This document shows, in pieces, positions 45,018-55,767 of a stretch of DNA of 64,000 nucleotides. Positions within the stretch are counted from its first letter, which is position 1. Each line of letters begins with the position of its first letter. This DNA is from Beverwykella pulmonaria (taxonomy: Eukaryota; Ascomycota; Dothideomycetes; Pleosporales; Melanommataceae), in contig BCHH01000003.1 of the NCBI GenBank assembly GCA_001599595.1, positions 813,403 through 877,402 of the forward strand, in the 5' to 3' direction. Made by a program: the position numbers and the translations under genes. The notes under the pieces are model-generated. The model saw nothing but the letters and a program-made list of their open reading frames with translations, made no database searches and was not told the origin of the DNA.

Positions 45018-46171
45018 CTCGGAGGCCTATCAGGCGGTGTGTCTACGTGTCACGTGGCACATCACATATACAGTTTCTCCGAATCCTCTGAGTATCCTCA
45101 AGGATTCGTCTCGACTCTGATGAATCGAGCCTATTCGCCCCTGATTCAGCTATTCGTTTTGGTCCCTGCCAGTGTTCCCCTCGCAATTAGCTATGCTGTT
45201 GCTACTAAGTTATTTGCAAGGAAACAGAGAAGTGGCCGACAACAGGTTTGCATTGTATTCCTATAGTGTTCTTTGTACGTTGTATATAATGATGCGTATG
45301 ATGATTTTCGTTGGTATCTCAGTCTCAGCTGAGTATATATCATATTGAATGATGACCAAGCGGCTGAAAAAGAGCAAGACCTCTTCCCTGCACCATGCAC
45401 CCAAGCTTTCAACCATCGCCTAAGGTGAATTCAGGCAAAGTAGCTCTTCACTACGGCGCATCAAGAATTGAAATCTGCTCACGATTGTGACTCATTAAAT
45501 GCCCTAGCTTCTCCTTTCTGTCAAGAGGCCCGTTTTCTTTCTGCAATATTGTAAATCTGGGGAGCCGATCGTTGCAAACCCTTCCTACCCCTTGATAGAC
45601 AAGAGTGAGTTTATCTTGTAGATTGGTATTGAGTTTGAGCATGTCTGGATTCTCAGTTTTGAAGATTGATTTTTAATATTGGTTGAAGAAGCTGTTAAAT
45701 GCTTTGCAACTGCTATGATGTTCTTTGAGGAGCATCTCACAAGGAGGTCAACTAATTTGCTATGCTCGTTAACGGTTTCGAGTCCAACGTAATCGATTTA
45801 GCGAGAGAGCTGCGGTGCTGTTATGTCTAATTTGAGCACTGCAGCTCTGATGTCTGCGTCATTGACGTTGTCGAGTTGGATGAAATTGAGGTAGTTGATG
45901 GTGTTGCCAAAGGCTCTGGAAAGTCGAGCCGCGTTAGTTAGAGCGTTTTTTGACGGTGCCATGTTCACTGGAGGATTGATTTTGTTAGGAGGAATACGTG
46001 TCATTTAGCCCTGTGCTTATAGATCTAGGGTAAGTTTTATTGTGCTTGTAATAAACAGGTATGAACTTCCAGCGTGTTCCCATGTGTGTAGTGGGTCTTT
46101 CGAAAACTTCACACTTCCGTCCTTGTCCAAAGATCTACCAGACACAATCCCAGCGTCGCGCCCTACTAGCT

Positions 46172-47883
46172 CTATTTCTCGACCATCAAAGCTGTAGTCT
46201 TGACCTCTTTCTCCAACTCTGCTGTATCGACAGTTGCTTCTCCCTTCCGGACTGCCTCGACATCCGGTACCGTAGAGTGTTTCGCCCCTTCAAAAATGAC
46301 ATCCATCTCTTCAAGTGTGCGGCCTTTGGTTTCAACCCAATATACGGCCTGTTTGAATCAGCACGTATACCTTAAACAAAACGGACGATGGATAACTTAC
46401 GATTAGAACGATGATGATGATATCCCATGACCCGTTGATCATATACATCTTCCAGCCGATATTCTCGAGGCCAATCGGCATAACAAAAACCAGAAGAACC
46501 CTGTCCATGGTCATCAAATTGCCTCTTAAATTCGGAGATAATTGATTGCACTTACGCTAGAGCATTGAGCATGAATTGCGAAAACGCCAGCCCATTCGCC
46601 CGGATCGAGTAATTCATAACTTCAGGCGGATACAGATACAACAGCGGCGTCCACGCGATAGAATAAAACCCTTGGAAGAGGAACATAACCGCGACATCTC
46701 CATAGATCAGGCTCTTACTCGCACCGTCAGGATCATCAGCGTACTTCTTGCTCAGGCCGCCGATGATGAAAAGACATATGACAAGCAGCGCTTGCGAGAG
46801 CAGAGCCGTACTCTTGCGGCCCCAGTTCGCTACCAGATGTGTGCCTGCCAAAGCGCAGCCTAAACACCAGACGTTGAGGACCACGTTGGCTTTGAGTTGG
46901 TCGTTTGAGTCGGTGATGCCTGCAGTATCGAGTTCAGCGCCAAGATAGTAGGACGCAATGATATTGCCGACTACGCAGGAAAATGGGCCCGCCGACATGC
47001 CAATCAGTAGCCGCTTACGAGCAACGGGTGTCTTGATAATTTCTTTCGGACTCATGGTGCGGCCTTCTTTCTTCTCCCACTCCAACGTATCCAGGATCTC
47101 TTTGTAAACAGTCAGAACGATTGGGTGGGAGGGGTTGCCGTCTGCATTCGTTTGTGCGACGACGGTGCGCGCTTCTTCGTAGAAGCCTTCGTAGACAAGC
47201 CATCGCGGTGACTCAGGTCTATGCATTGCGATCAGTAGATCTTAAGTCATCCATCCTAGTCGACGTACTCACACAAACGGCAGTATTATGATACATATGA
47301 TCGAGAAGATACCCTGGAACAAACTCGGCGCCCTCCACGCCCAAGTGGACTGCCACTGCCCCGTCCCCAGCGTGATACCTGCCGCGATAAGTGCACCGAC
47401 GTAGTAGAAGTCATTATACAAGCCCACACCCCAAGCTCGCCATCGGCTCGGAAATGTCTCACTCAAATACACCCCCGCGGCAATCCCATCAACTGCCGTC
47501 CCAAATCCAATAAGCACTCTCGCAACAACAAACATGGCGATATTTTGCGCGGCAGTTTGAAGCACGATGCCCACGAGCGTAATCACACAGCCCCAGAAAA
47601 TCGCAACTCTTCGTCCGAGTTTATCAGCCATGATACCTGCAGCCATGGGACCGAAGAATCCGCCGATGAAGACAGATGCGGTGTTCAAGCCCGTGGTTGC
47701 GGGGTTGAGGTTAAAGTAGTCTGTATAAGAGGGAAGAATATTGAGTCCGTTGAGCATGGAGCCATCGTATCCGCCGGTGGTCGACTGAACCATGGAGCAC
47801 AGAATTAGTAGGATCGATAACGCCGTCGTTGACTGCGGGACTCGCGCGGGTAGCCATGTCCCCGTGGGCGACTTTTGTAGCAT
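46172..47883 (-). CDS. MFS sugar transporter
   Basis: Proton-coupled or facilitative sugar permease in the plasma membrane. Four exons: 47273-47883, 46556-47218, 46401-46500 and 46172-46348, about 516 aa with twelve expected helices. Signatures include GGYDGSMLNGLNILPSY in helix 1, DKLGRRVAIFWG after helix 2, PESPRWLVYEG before the central loop, NWGRKSTALLSQ, and the C-terminal VETKGRTLEEMDVIFEG. Every intron is GT-AG and preserves phase. It resembles fungal hexose/lactose permease-like proteins; the substrate cannot be fixed. The start chosen (47883) is the first ATG in frame; a TAA lies upstream in the same frame. The gene is intact, unlike the efflux relic 6 kb away. Confidence 0.9.
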
Positions 47884-48303
47884 CACGACGACTTCAGGCG
47901 AAGGCAAGTCATTCAATGTGCAAGTTAGGGATCGAGTGGTGGTTGAGTGGAGTGGCGTCGACAAGCAAACGCCGTTGCGGCTGGGCGAAGCTTAAGTATA
48001 ATGGTGGGTCATGGCATATGAAGTTATTATTGCCATGGTGGGGTATCATTCATGGATGTTGCACCTGCCGGAACGGGTAGGATTGATTGCCGTTGATAAG
48101 GATGGCAGCTGCCCTTTAGCAGATTACCCCGCTACTGATGAGCCACTGAGTTCCGTAACGGTTGTTCTGGTATAGCGCCGCCGAGTACAGAACATAACTG
48201 GTCGTACCAATGGCGAGGTTGAACTTGAGCCCGATGCGGTTGATAACGATGCCACAGCCATGTCACGGAGGAGAACAGAACAACCTTACTGGCGCTTTAG
48301 CAG
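47884..48303. other. Promoter region of the sugar transporter
   Basis: Upstream region of the minus-strand transporter. No gene or notable repeat seen. Confidence 0.4.
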
Positions 48304-48762
48304 TCAGCTGATGCCTCCGAAAATGTTACTGGAGCGACTCATATGACGAGATACGGTGTCTGTTGCCCTTCTGCTCCAACCAGCTGCATGGCATTCCAGA
48401 GCCCGGGTGCTGTGAAGACCCCCGAAACCATGAGTACGGCTTACTGACATTGGATGAGACTTCTTCAGAGCTTTCCGAGCCATTGAAATGCCTACCACAA
48501 AAAGAAGGAATTTAAAAAAGGTTCTGCAGATATTCCATAACCCTTGAGGCGGGGACTTGACAGATGTATAGTCATTCTGCGTGCATGGGGAACAAGAGCC
48601 ATCCTCAGCAGTGCAGGTTCCAGAGCCAACAGGCACCACTGTGGGAATAAAGGTACGTAAGACCGTTGCTAGGACTGAGAGACTGTAGAAAGGAAGAGTT
48701 CTTATAGGTGGGCCGCACTGCGGTGGAGGAAGGCGAATGGATTGCAGTGACTCTATATACAT
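48304..48762 (-). CDS. Possible small membrane protein (weak)
   Basis: An open frame of 152 codons from an ATG at 48762, just after the ligase IV gene on the same strand (65 bp between). It contains one hydrophobic segment, ICRTFFKFLLFVVGISMA, and several Cys. Composition is unremarkable and no family is recognised. It may equally be part of the ligase 3' UTR. Confidence 0.25.
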   Translation of the reverse strand: MYIESLQSIRLPPPQCGPPIRTLPFYSLSVLATVLRTFIPTVVPVGSGTCTAEDGSCSPCTQNDYTSVKSPPQGLWNICRTFFKFLLFVVGISMARKALKKSHPMSVSRTHGFGGLHSTRALECHAAGWSRRATDTVSRHMSRSSNIFGGIS

Positions 48763-48826
48763 CGTATCAGCAGCAACTTTCTCGTCTTTCAAAAAGGGCC
48801 CCCCAGTGACTACCTCCTGCTGATGT

Positions 48827-51799
48827 TCACCCCCATTGAAACCTCTCCTCATCGACTCTCGTTCCCTCCTCCCAGCACTTCTCTATCCACCCCGTACCCA
48901 CAATCCTGGCCAACCCACTAATTTCCTTATTCCGTCCCTTGTCCTCCCCACACGGAACGACGACATGCGTAGCTCCCTCCTCGTCCCTCGTAATCACCGT
49001 CCCACCACCAAACTTAATGTAATTCTTCGCAAGCTTGGCTTTCAATTCCCATTCCTTATCCCCACTAGTCGCGTCCGCAAACTTAACCTTTATCTGACTA
49101 AACATGCAATTCTTTAGATGGGCTAGAGACTCGCCGTGGTCTTCGAGCTGGTTAAGGAAGAGTTCCTTGTTGAACACCGTCTCGTATTTCCTCGGCATGG
49201 CAGTCAATATACCCCTCAACTCATCTACATCCTTGATATCCCGTGCATACGCATCCCCATTCTCATCCACATTCGCCTCGACATCCATCTGATCTTTGTC
49301 AAGCAAGTAAAACATATGTCTATTGGGCTCAAACGGCAACACAAATGGCAGCGCACCGACATCAGCCTCGGCTTGCTGAATACAATCTTGGATCCAGATG
49401 GGTTTGATGATGTTTGTCGTGTCGCGTTTCTCGAGCGACGAAACTTTTACAAGGCGTTTGTCGGCGATGACAACGAGCTTCTTGTCTGAAGAGTCGCGCT
49501 GCACGATTTTTCCGCCGTTAGCTTTGACGAGAGCTTCGAGGTCGGCCTTGCTTCGTTTGGTCGGGTGCAATTGATCCGTCATGATAAAGAACGTGAGGCC
49601 GTCGAAGAGCTGGGATTGTGGACCTGCGTAGGGGGTGGAAACCGTTTCGTTGCCAGCGACTACGAGCGGTTTCTTCGTAGTTCGAGCTTTCTTCCGCCGT
49701 GACTGCTCGATCTTGAACTCCTTTTCTTTCTCGTAGTGCTCGCGTTCTACGGTATCTTTCAATTCCATGAACTCTGATATCGAGAGGGCTTGGTCCCATT
49801 TCTTGTCTGTACGGAGTTGCTTAAAGCGTGGGAAGCGGAGGGTTTGGTTGAACCTGAACCTATCACTACTTTCGACGCTTGCTGCTTTGCATTCTACAAC
49901 CACTGAGTCACTAGGATGGATCCACTGATCCGGACGCTCGTGTTGGCGGTTCTCGGCATGACCACCTAGCTCAATGATGGATGGGGGGTGCTTTGGATTC
50001 CAGTCGGTCCATTTTCCCTCGGTGCGACCGCGAACTGCTGCATAGTCCTCTCTACTAAACCCGCCACCGACTTTGAAGAATGAGAAGCATTTCTCGTAGT
50101 CGGGATCGCCTGGTTGGGCCCGCTTGTTCACTAGCAGTCCACAGAGAAAAGACGAATGTACTCCGCCGCGATGGCCAGACCCAAAGTACCCGCCGATAAT
50201 GACGCAGTCAAGTGACTCGCCAAACTCACTCATATACTCAGGCTTTACTTTGACCCAGTCATCATTGCGATCATTGAGACGGTACATAGAGCGTGGATTC
50301 TTTAGTACAAGTCCCTCTGATGCATTGGCGACAACCTTGCGTAGCTCGGGCTCGATTTCTGTATGTGAGTGCGCTTCAATATACGGGTGGATTTCGAGGC
50401 GACGAGGGACATCCTTTACCGCCTTTTCAAGGGCTTTGCGTCGGTCAAGGAGAGTGTAGGGAGTAAGGAGCGTGTCGTTGAAGTATAAACAGTCGAAGAC
50501 ACGAAAGAGTGGTCGTTGACCGGTATTTGAGTTGCTATGGTTCTCCTTTTCCGATATCGCCGCAGTTTTCAGGGTTCCGAAGCCGACAATGTGATCAGTC
50601 TCCATATCCCAGGTAATCATTTCACCATCTAGAATGATGTTGCGCACGCCCGGATGGAACGCATCCTTGATAAACCTAGTGAGAGCGCCAGATTCTTCGC
50701 CATCGAAGTGTTTGCCGTAGAGGTACGCGTAGTCTTTGGCCTTGCGCGACCAGAAGCCAAATAATTTGCCGCCCGGGGCATCAGGATCTTCCATCATATG
50801 GAGCTGCATACGTTCGCCGTCGAGCTTCTCTTCAATCCAGAAGGTGTCGTCCTCGGGCGTGGGTTTGAGTTTGGCAACCATCTTCTCAAAAGAACCGACT
50901 TTGCTCTGGAAAGCTGCCAATTGCGGCTGGAAGCACTGCATAAGAGTGATACCAGTATCTTCGCCGCCCAAGCGCAATTCAGGGTCGTAAAGTTCCCAGC
51001 AGACTCGGCGAAGGTTTGACGATACGTTGAAGAGCGTTTCTGCGTCTGGGTGCCAGATGTCGAGAATCGTCTTCTCAGTCGCGCCAATCTTCATTTGTCG
51101 CAGAATGATTCGAATCAGCCACGTGAGCTCCTCTGGGTTCATCCGTCGATAAAACCATTTGAAGATACTGAGTTGCTGATCTTCCCCTGAAGTGCGTGAC
51201 AAGTCGTCAAGATAGGTATTCACTGTTCCAATGCTCAAATCGCTAGGATTGATCCTCTCCGCCCTCTTTGACAAGACCTCAAAACATCGGCCTGCAAAGT
51301 CTCCAGCAGTAGAAGAAGATGCCTTGTAGAGCTGGCCGGGAAGTTTCCAATTGATCATCATTTTAGCGTCGTCGGAGTCTTTGCTGATTTTCAAGACCTT
51401 GATCAGCACCTTTGCGATAGCCTTCTCCTTGAGGCCATACATGGCACGGTCTCGGTCCTTCTCCGGAATAATTAGACGCATGGCAGGATAGAAGTCGTCG
51501 CCGACTTCTTTGCGCCATGTTGCGATGTATCGCTCGATGATGTTCCGGCGGGCTTCGTGAGGCGAGAGATTGGCCTGGCCAGAGGGGCCCGCTTTCCGAC
51601 GCGCGGCTGGCGGTCGGTTCTTTTTCGCCGAGTCGAGCAGCGGATTAAACAGATCAGTGAATAGAGTATGGAACGGCAGCGATTTGTGTAGATTGGTGGG
51701 CCGATTGGGGTATTTGGAATCCAGCTCTTTCTCGTCGGCATACATGAGCTTCTGCTCTTTTGCGGCGTCGGCGTCAGGCATGTCGGTATCGTCAGCCAT
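48827..51799 (-). CDS. LIG4: DNA ligase IV
   Basis: ATP-dependent ligase that seals double-strand breaks in non-homologous end joining, working with an XRCC4/Lif1-type partner in the nucleus. Intronless, 990 aa from the ATG at 51799; the frame is open further upstream but has no earlier ATG. Order: N-terminal DNA-binding domain, adenylation domain with EEKLDGERMQ (active Lys about residue 325), RNIILDGEMITWD, SEGLVLKNPRSMY and DDWVKVKPEYM, oligonucleotide-binding domain (GGYFGSGHRGG), then two BRCT domains starting at LFDGLTFFIM and near FNKELFLNQL, separated by the partner-binding linker. The length is typical for fungi. All motifs intact. Confidence 0.96.
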   Translation of the reverse strand: MADDTDMPDADAAKEQKLMYADEKELDSKYPNRPTNLHKSLPFHTLFTDLFNPLLDSAKKNRPPAARRKAGPSGQANLSPHEARRNIIERYIATWRKEVGDDFYPAMRLIIPEKDRDRAMYGLKEKAIAKVLIKVLKISKDSDDAKMMINWKLPGQLYKASSSTAGDFAGRCFEVLSKRAERINPSDLSIGTVNTYLDDLSRTSGEDQQLSIFKWFYRRMNPEELTWLIRIILRQMKIGATEKTILDIWHPDAETLFNVSSNLRRVCWELYDPELRLGGEDTGITLMQCFQPQLAAFQSKVGSFEKMVAKLKPTPEDDTFWIEEKLDGERMQLHMMEDPDAPGGKLFGFWSRKAKDYAYLYGKHFDGEESGALTRFIKDAFHPGVRNIILDGEMITWDMETDHIVGFGTLKTAAISEKENHSNSNTGQRPLFRVFDCLYFNDTLLTPYTLLDRRKALEKAVKDVPRRLEIHPYIEAHSHTEIEPELRKVVANASEGLVLKNPRSMYRLNDRNDDWVKVKPEYMSEFGESLDCVIIGGYFGSGHRGGVHSSFLCGLLVNKRAQPGDPDYEKCFSFFKVGGGFSREDYAAVRGRTEGKWTDWNPKHPPSIIELGGHAENRQHERPDQWIHPSDSVVVECKAASVESSDRFRFNQTLRFPRFKQLRTDKKWDQALSISEFMELKDTVEREHYEKEKEFKIEQSRRKKARTTKKPLVVAGNETVSTPYAGPQSQLFDGLTFFIMTDQLHPTKRSKADLEALVKANGGKIVQRDSSDKKLVVIADKRLVKVSSLEKRDTTNIIKPIWIQDCIQQAEADVGALPFVLPFEPNRHMFYLLDKDQMDVEANVDENGDAYARDIKDVDELRGILTAMPRKYETVFNKELFLNQLEDHGESLAHLKNCMFSQIKVKFADATSGDKEWELKAKLAKNYIKFGGGTVITRDEEGATHVVVPCGEDKGRNKEISGLARIVGTGWIEKCWEEGTRVDEERFQWG

Positions 51800-52154
51800 G
51801 GTGGTGAAGTTGATGAGCGGGAGAGTTGAGGGTGGTGTTGGTGCTAGGTAGTCATGCGGCGAAGGCAACCATGATGGTGGGGCGCGTATTCTCTGTCACG
51901 CAGTCACGTGGCTAATCGGGCGCAAACGGTATGAGTTTCTGCCTGAGCTCTCAGGCTTTACGTCTCGGCCCTGGCTCATCCAGGTCATCATTCCCCAACC
52001 CTGTTCTGTCACGCATGTTCACGTTCTCCCTGTCACTCGTTCGCCCTGTATTTCTTTCTGTCGCTGCGCTCCCACAAGTTGTCTTGCACATGAGCTTTTC
52101 GAGTTGTCGCGTCCTACCTTTCTACGTCATCCGCATCTGTCCGATGGGGTCTCA
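51800..52154. promoter_or_regulatory. Shared divergent promoter, LIG4 and IRS4
   Basis: 355 bp separate the two start codons, so core promoters must lie here. A CACGTG E-box sits near 51905 in GTCACGTGGC, with CGGGCGCAAACG close by. The right half is C/T-rich leader for IRS4. No TATA box is obvious. Confidence 0.55.
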
Positions 52155-54248
52155 ATGAGCTCCGCCCGCAATCCCCAGGTCCCGAACTCCACCGGCGACA
52201 CCCAATACAATGTCCACGATGCAGCTCTCCGGGGCGCATCCTCGGCCTTCTCGAAGCCTCCGGTGAAGCCGAAGCCGCAAGCAAACACATACGCGGGCGC
52301 AAATAATGGAGCGCTGCTGGCTGCAACCAAGGCAGGCACAGGCACACCACGGAACACTACCTCAGGGACGACGTCTCCCTTAAAGTACGACGTAACAGGC
52401 GGGAGCTCCAGAAGCGTCAATCCGTCGCCCATGCAGCCCCAGAGCAAGTCGAGCAGTTCCAGCACACTGGCAGTACCTGACGACCAACTGGCCGACCGCA
52501 CGCCGTCACCCTCGAACATCGCAGCCAAATTAGCCGCTGCGAGATACAGTCCACGGAAACCCTTGACGCTCGTGCCCCCAACGTCGGCTGCGAGCGAGCG
52601 AGATGCGACTGAGCGGGATTTGCTACCTCCTGTCGGAAGTGTCGGCAACGTCCTCGCAAGGCTGGACTCCAGGCGGCCAAGCCAACCACCTCGGACGCGT
52701 CCAAGGAGGGCCAACAGCACTGGGACACTGTCGACCGCAGGCGTAAATGTGGAAGATAATAAGGCTACAGATGATACCCCGATCCCACCTACCACTTCCC
52801 TAGTAAACCTCTTCGAACAGAACTGGCCGAGCACACCTCCGAAGCTGTCGGCCGCATCCATTAGTGTCTCACAAGGTGTCCCACCTTCTGTGCGCTCTCC
52901 TAAACCACGCCGAACCTTTACCCTACCTCCAGAACCGAAAGACGAACCACTCGAAAGGAAGAAAACACATACCCCGCCGCCAGTCAAACCAAAGCCTCAA
53001 GTCGACCTCACAGCAGCAGCTGTAGATGGACCTACGGACAATTCTCACTTCAGCATGCTCCGAAAAGACTCTCTCGGTGTACCGCCAACAGGGCAGAAGC
53101 CGGCACAATTAGCTGCGATTAAGACAGCTGCTCTGCGTCCGATGCCACCAGCACAGAGGGGGTCACGGAAAGCACGGCCGCGGTCCCAGGATCTGAGCCG
53201 CTCGACATCGTTCCACACGCGAGTCTCAACCTCAATGGACAGTAATGAGAACGCATCCTCGCCCACATCCTTTGTCTCTGCCCCTGAAGAGCAAGAGGAG
53301 GAAAAGCCTAAGCCCAATCTTCCACCTCCGCGACGGTCTGGAAAAGCAAGGTCTGAAGCTGCGCGGTCCGAGACGCGACCTCGGTCATCCTACACACCTA
53401 ACCCTCGAGATCCAAGCCAAGTCACATCTCCGATTGTTCCACCCGAGCAATTCCCTCGACCTCGGTCTACTTCCGCAGTGGGCACTTCTCCTACGAATAC
53501 AGTCTACCATTCAAACTATCAACGCGAATCCGTCAAGGCTATTGCAAAGCACTTGACTGGCGAGTCTCTTTCGAACGCCATCGTAGGCGCTGCCCTCGCT
53601 TCATCTCGCAATGCTTCTCCTGCCCCCTCAATGACACCCACCCCGCCACTTCCCATCCGCCGGCAACTTCACCACCAACACTCTCCTTTCCACCCTGCGC
53701 GCTCTCCCTCGCCACCCAAGCCTACCGGGAAGATGCGATCTACAATGCGGAAGGAGAAGTCGTCGTCTTCGGACGAAGATGAGAGCGAGAAGTACAAGAA
53801 GAAAGGAACGCGTATCATGGGCATGAGGAGAAAGCATCCGAACAAGCACCACGAGGGAACTCGCAAGCGTTGGCGTGACGCCATCACTGAGCGCGAGCGG
53901 AAACGATACGAGGGTGTATGGGCTGCAAATAAGGGCCTACACATCCCTCAACCAACTCGCTCGCGCTCTCGCGCCCAGAACGATACGGATTTCGCCCTCG
54001 ACGTCCTTAATCTTGTGACCAAGGAGATATGGACAAGAAGCAGACTTCCAGAGCATGAGCTAGAGGAGGTTTGGTCACTCGTCGATGGAAGAGGTGTTGG
54101 GAGATTGCGAAGAGAAGAGTTTGTGGTGGGGATGTGGTTGATCGATCAGAGGCTGAAAGGAAGGAAGCTTCCAATCAGAGTTACGGAAAGTGTCTGGGAC
54201 AGTGTCAGGGGTGTGGGTGTTAAGGTGAAAATATCTTCACAAAAGTGA
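52155..54248 (+). CDS. IRS4: EH-domain protein of the Irs4/Tax4 family
   Basis: Intronless, 697 aa from the ATG at 52155. In yeast, Irs4 and Tax4 bind and activate the inositol 5-phosphatase Inp51, lowering PI(4,5)P2 and affecting wall integrity and autophagy. The first 540 residues are disordered, Pro/Ser/Thr-rich with many PPVKPKP-type motifs that could bind SH3 domains. A basic segment (RRKHPNKHHEGTRKRWRD) leads to the C-terminal EH domain: RKRYEGVWAANKG, LVTKEIWTRSRLPEHELEEV, WSLVDGRGVGRLRREEFVVG, MWLIDQRLKGRKLP. Only one EH domain is present, at the extreme C-terminus, as expected for this family. A different-frame ATG at 52144 is ignored. Confidence 0.9.
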   Translation: MSSARNPQVPNSTGDTQYNVHDAALRGASSAFSKPPVKPKPQANTYAGANNGALLAATKAGTGTPRNTTSGTTSPLKYDVTGGSSRSVNPSPMQPQSKSSSSSTLAVPDDQLADRTPSPSNIAAKLAAARYSPRKPLTLVPPTSAASERDATERDLLPPVGSVGNVLARLDSRRPSQPPRTRPRRANSTGTLSTAGVNVEDNKATDDTPIPPTTSLVNLFEQNWPSTPPKLSAASISVSQGVPPSVRSPKPRRTFTLPPEPKDEPLERKKTHTPPPVKPKPQVDLTAAAVDGPTDNSHFSMLRKDSLGVPPTGQKPAQLAAIKTAALRPMPPAQRGSRKARPRSQDLSRSTSFHTRVSTSMDSNENASSPTSFVSAPEEQEEEKPKPNLPPPRRSGKARSEAARSETRPRSSYTPNPRDPSQVTSPIVPPEQFPRPRSTSAVGTSPTNTVYHSNYQRESVKAIAKHLTGESLSNAIVGAALASSRNASPAPSMTPTPPLPIRRQLHHQHSPFHPARSPSPPKPTGKMRSTMRKEKSSSSDEDESEKYKKKGTRIMGMRRKHPNKHHEGTRKRWRDAITERERKRYEGVWAANKGLHIPQPTRSRSRAQNDTDFALDVLNLVTKEIWTRSRLPEHELEEVWSLVDGRGVGRLRREEFVVGMWLIDQRLKGRKLPIRVTESVWDSVRGVGVKVKISSQK

Positions 54249-54382
54249 GGCTAAAATACCACTGCGTTGGACTCATAGAGTATAAATAGATACCCATTAA
54301 TGTTAATGTTTTGGATTATGTTGGCTTCGTCTTCAAGGCCTTGGGAAGGTCGTTAATGGCAGTTTGCGCTCTTTGTGCAGAC

Positions 54383-55704
54383 CTACACTTTCTCTTTTTC
54401 CCGCTCCCTGTCATCCGCATTCTCTTCATCCCTAAGACTAAGCAGCCCCGCACTTCTCACGAACGCAGCCATGCTCCAAAACGAGCCCCCGAAGTCTAGA
54501 TCGTACCAGTAGTTCACCGCACAGCATATCCCCTCCTTATTACATGATTGAGAGACTTTGTGGTACCAGAGTGCGGGGAGGTAGAGCATGTCGCCTTCGT
54601 CGAGTGTGACGCGGAGGGGTCGAGAGAGGCTCGAGAAACGTGTGGAACGTTGAGTAGGCGTGTCCGGGTCCCAGAGCGCAAAGGGCGTGTATGTCACGGG
54701 TTGAGTGATGTGCGGTATCAGATCATCCAGATCCTCCCCGTTCTCCCTCGGCCTATACGTTGCCGCCAAAACGGCTTTCTCGTTCACGCACATGCTTTCC
54801 ACTGGCGGCAGTAGTACGAAGTGCTTCTTTCCGCGTACTTGGACGTACACGTTCTCGTAGTTGTCTTTATGCAGTGCGGTGACGGAGTGGCTGTTTCCGA
54901 GCCAGAAGTTTATCGCATCGGGGGGTTTCTGCAGTGCAATGTGTGCGAATGGGATGGAGGGGGGAACGGCAGAGAAAAGGGTACTGTATTCGGTGCGCAG
55001 GTTGTCATTTTGGGTCTGGAGGTACCGTGTCGGCGTCTTCGCGCCTTCTCTTTCATCCTTTTGAGATTTTGGGTGGAGTTCTTGATCCTGGATTGCACGT
55101 AAAGCGTCGCAGAATGGCTCAGTCCGTTCGTACGGCTGCACGAATAGATTTCCGCCGGATGAGATGTCGATCACCGAGTCGGCGTTTCCGTGGGGTGTGA
55201 GGGCGACGTTTACCGGTTGGGAGCCCAAGGTGGTGGACAGGTGCGCGGCGCTCCAAGTCTTTGAGGCGGGCCAGGAAGAGGCGTAGTGCCGCACGATGAA
55301 GGGCGTGTTGAGAGAGACATGGCGCATGAATTCTAGGGGGGAGGGTTCGGAATCGAGGACGATGATGGAAGGGGGGTTCAGGTCGTGATAGGTAGATAGT
55401 AAGTCTTACGAAGAATAATTAGAATCAAATGCCTGGAATTAGATATGGAGAAAGTGGATTGAGTTTATATTATGTGAAGAGAAGAAACAAAGGAACGACG
55501 AAAGAAGAAAGGAAGGCGAGAGATGAACAAGGGGAAAAAGAAGCACCTCTTACAGCATCGTCGAGCCGTTTTCCTTCGAAGCCTGTTGGTGCTGGCCTGG
55601 ATCGTAGATATTTAGTTTTTCAAGTTATCATTTGGGAGAAAGCGAAGTTACCTAGGCTTGGCCATTTCAAGGCTTTCTAGCCCAACTATGTGTTTGCTTT
55701 CCAT
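54383..55704 (-). CDS. JmjC-domain protein, JMJD7-like
   Basis: 2-oxoglutarate/Fe(II) dioxygenase-type fold. Three exons: 55652-55704, 55547-55596 and 54383-55404, about 374 aa. The first two are short and were found by matching the family start: GKRLDDAVRDLLSTYHDLNP and then PPSIIVLDSEPSPLEF. The catalytic core has NFWLGNSHSVTALHKDNYEN (His and Asp iron ligands), VRGKKHFVLLPP, and LYLPALWYHKVSQ (second His). Animal JMJD7 is a lysyl hydroxylase of GTPases of the DRG/TRAFAC class; the same role here is inferred. The second intron (142 bp, GTGCTT donor) is the weakest join. Its start lies only 64 bp from a transposon-like element. Confidence 0.85.
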
Positions 55705-55767
55705 CTTCCTATATATTGTCTAAGCTGTTGTTGTAGTCACGCAAGATTTCCAAAAGCATGGGAGTTA

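Larger units (their letters stand above)
44640..46171. other. Repeat-like, gene-free stretch
   Basis: About 1.5 kb of AT-rich DNA without a supportable gene. It holds a perfect 27-nt palindrome (44664-44690), a 16-bp direct repeat ATAGTTTCTTCTTGTA at 44770-44785 and 44931-44946, and a GC-rich hairpin (44999-45017). A 68-codon minus-strand frame at 45798-46004 looks protein-like (contains NALTNAARLSRAFGN) but matches nothing I know. The mix suggests a decayed mobile element such as a solo LTR; no matching LTR pair or target duplication was found. Confidence 0.4.

Noticed and set aside
52127..52987. Minus-strand 286-codon frame
   Set aside because: Antisense to the disordered, GC-rich part of IRS4; no motif.
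55429..55680. Plus-strand 83-codon frame with an ATG
   Set aside because: It is antisense to the first exons and introns of the JMJD7-like gene, is basic low-complexity sequence and matches no family.
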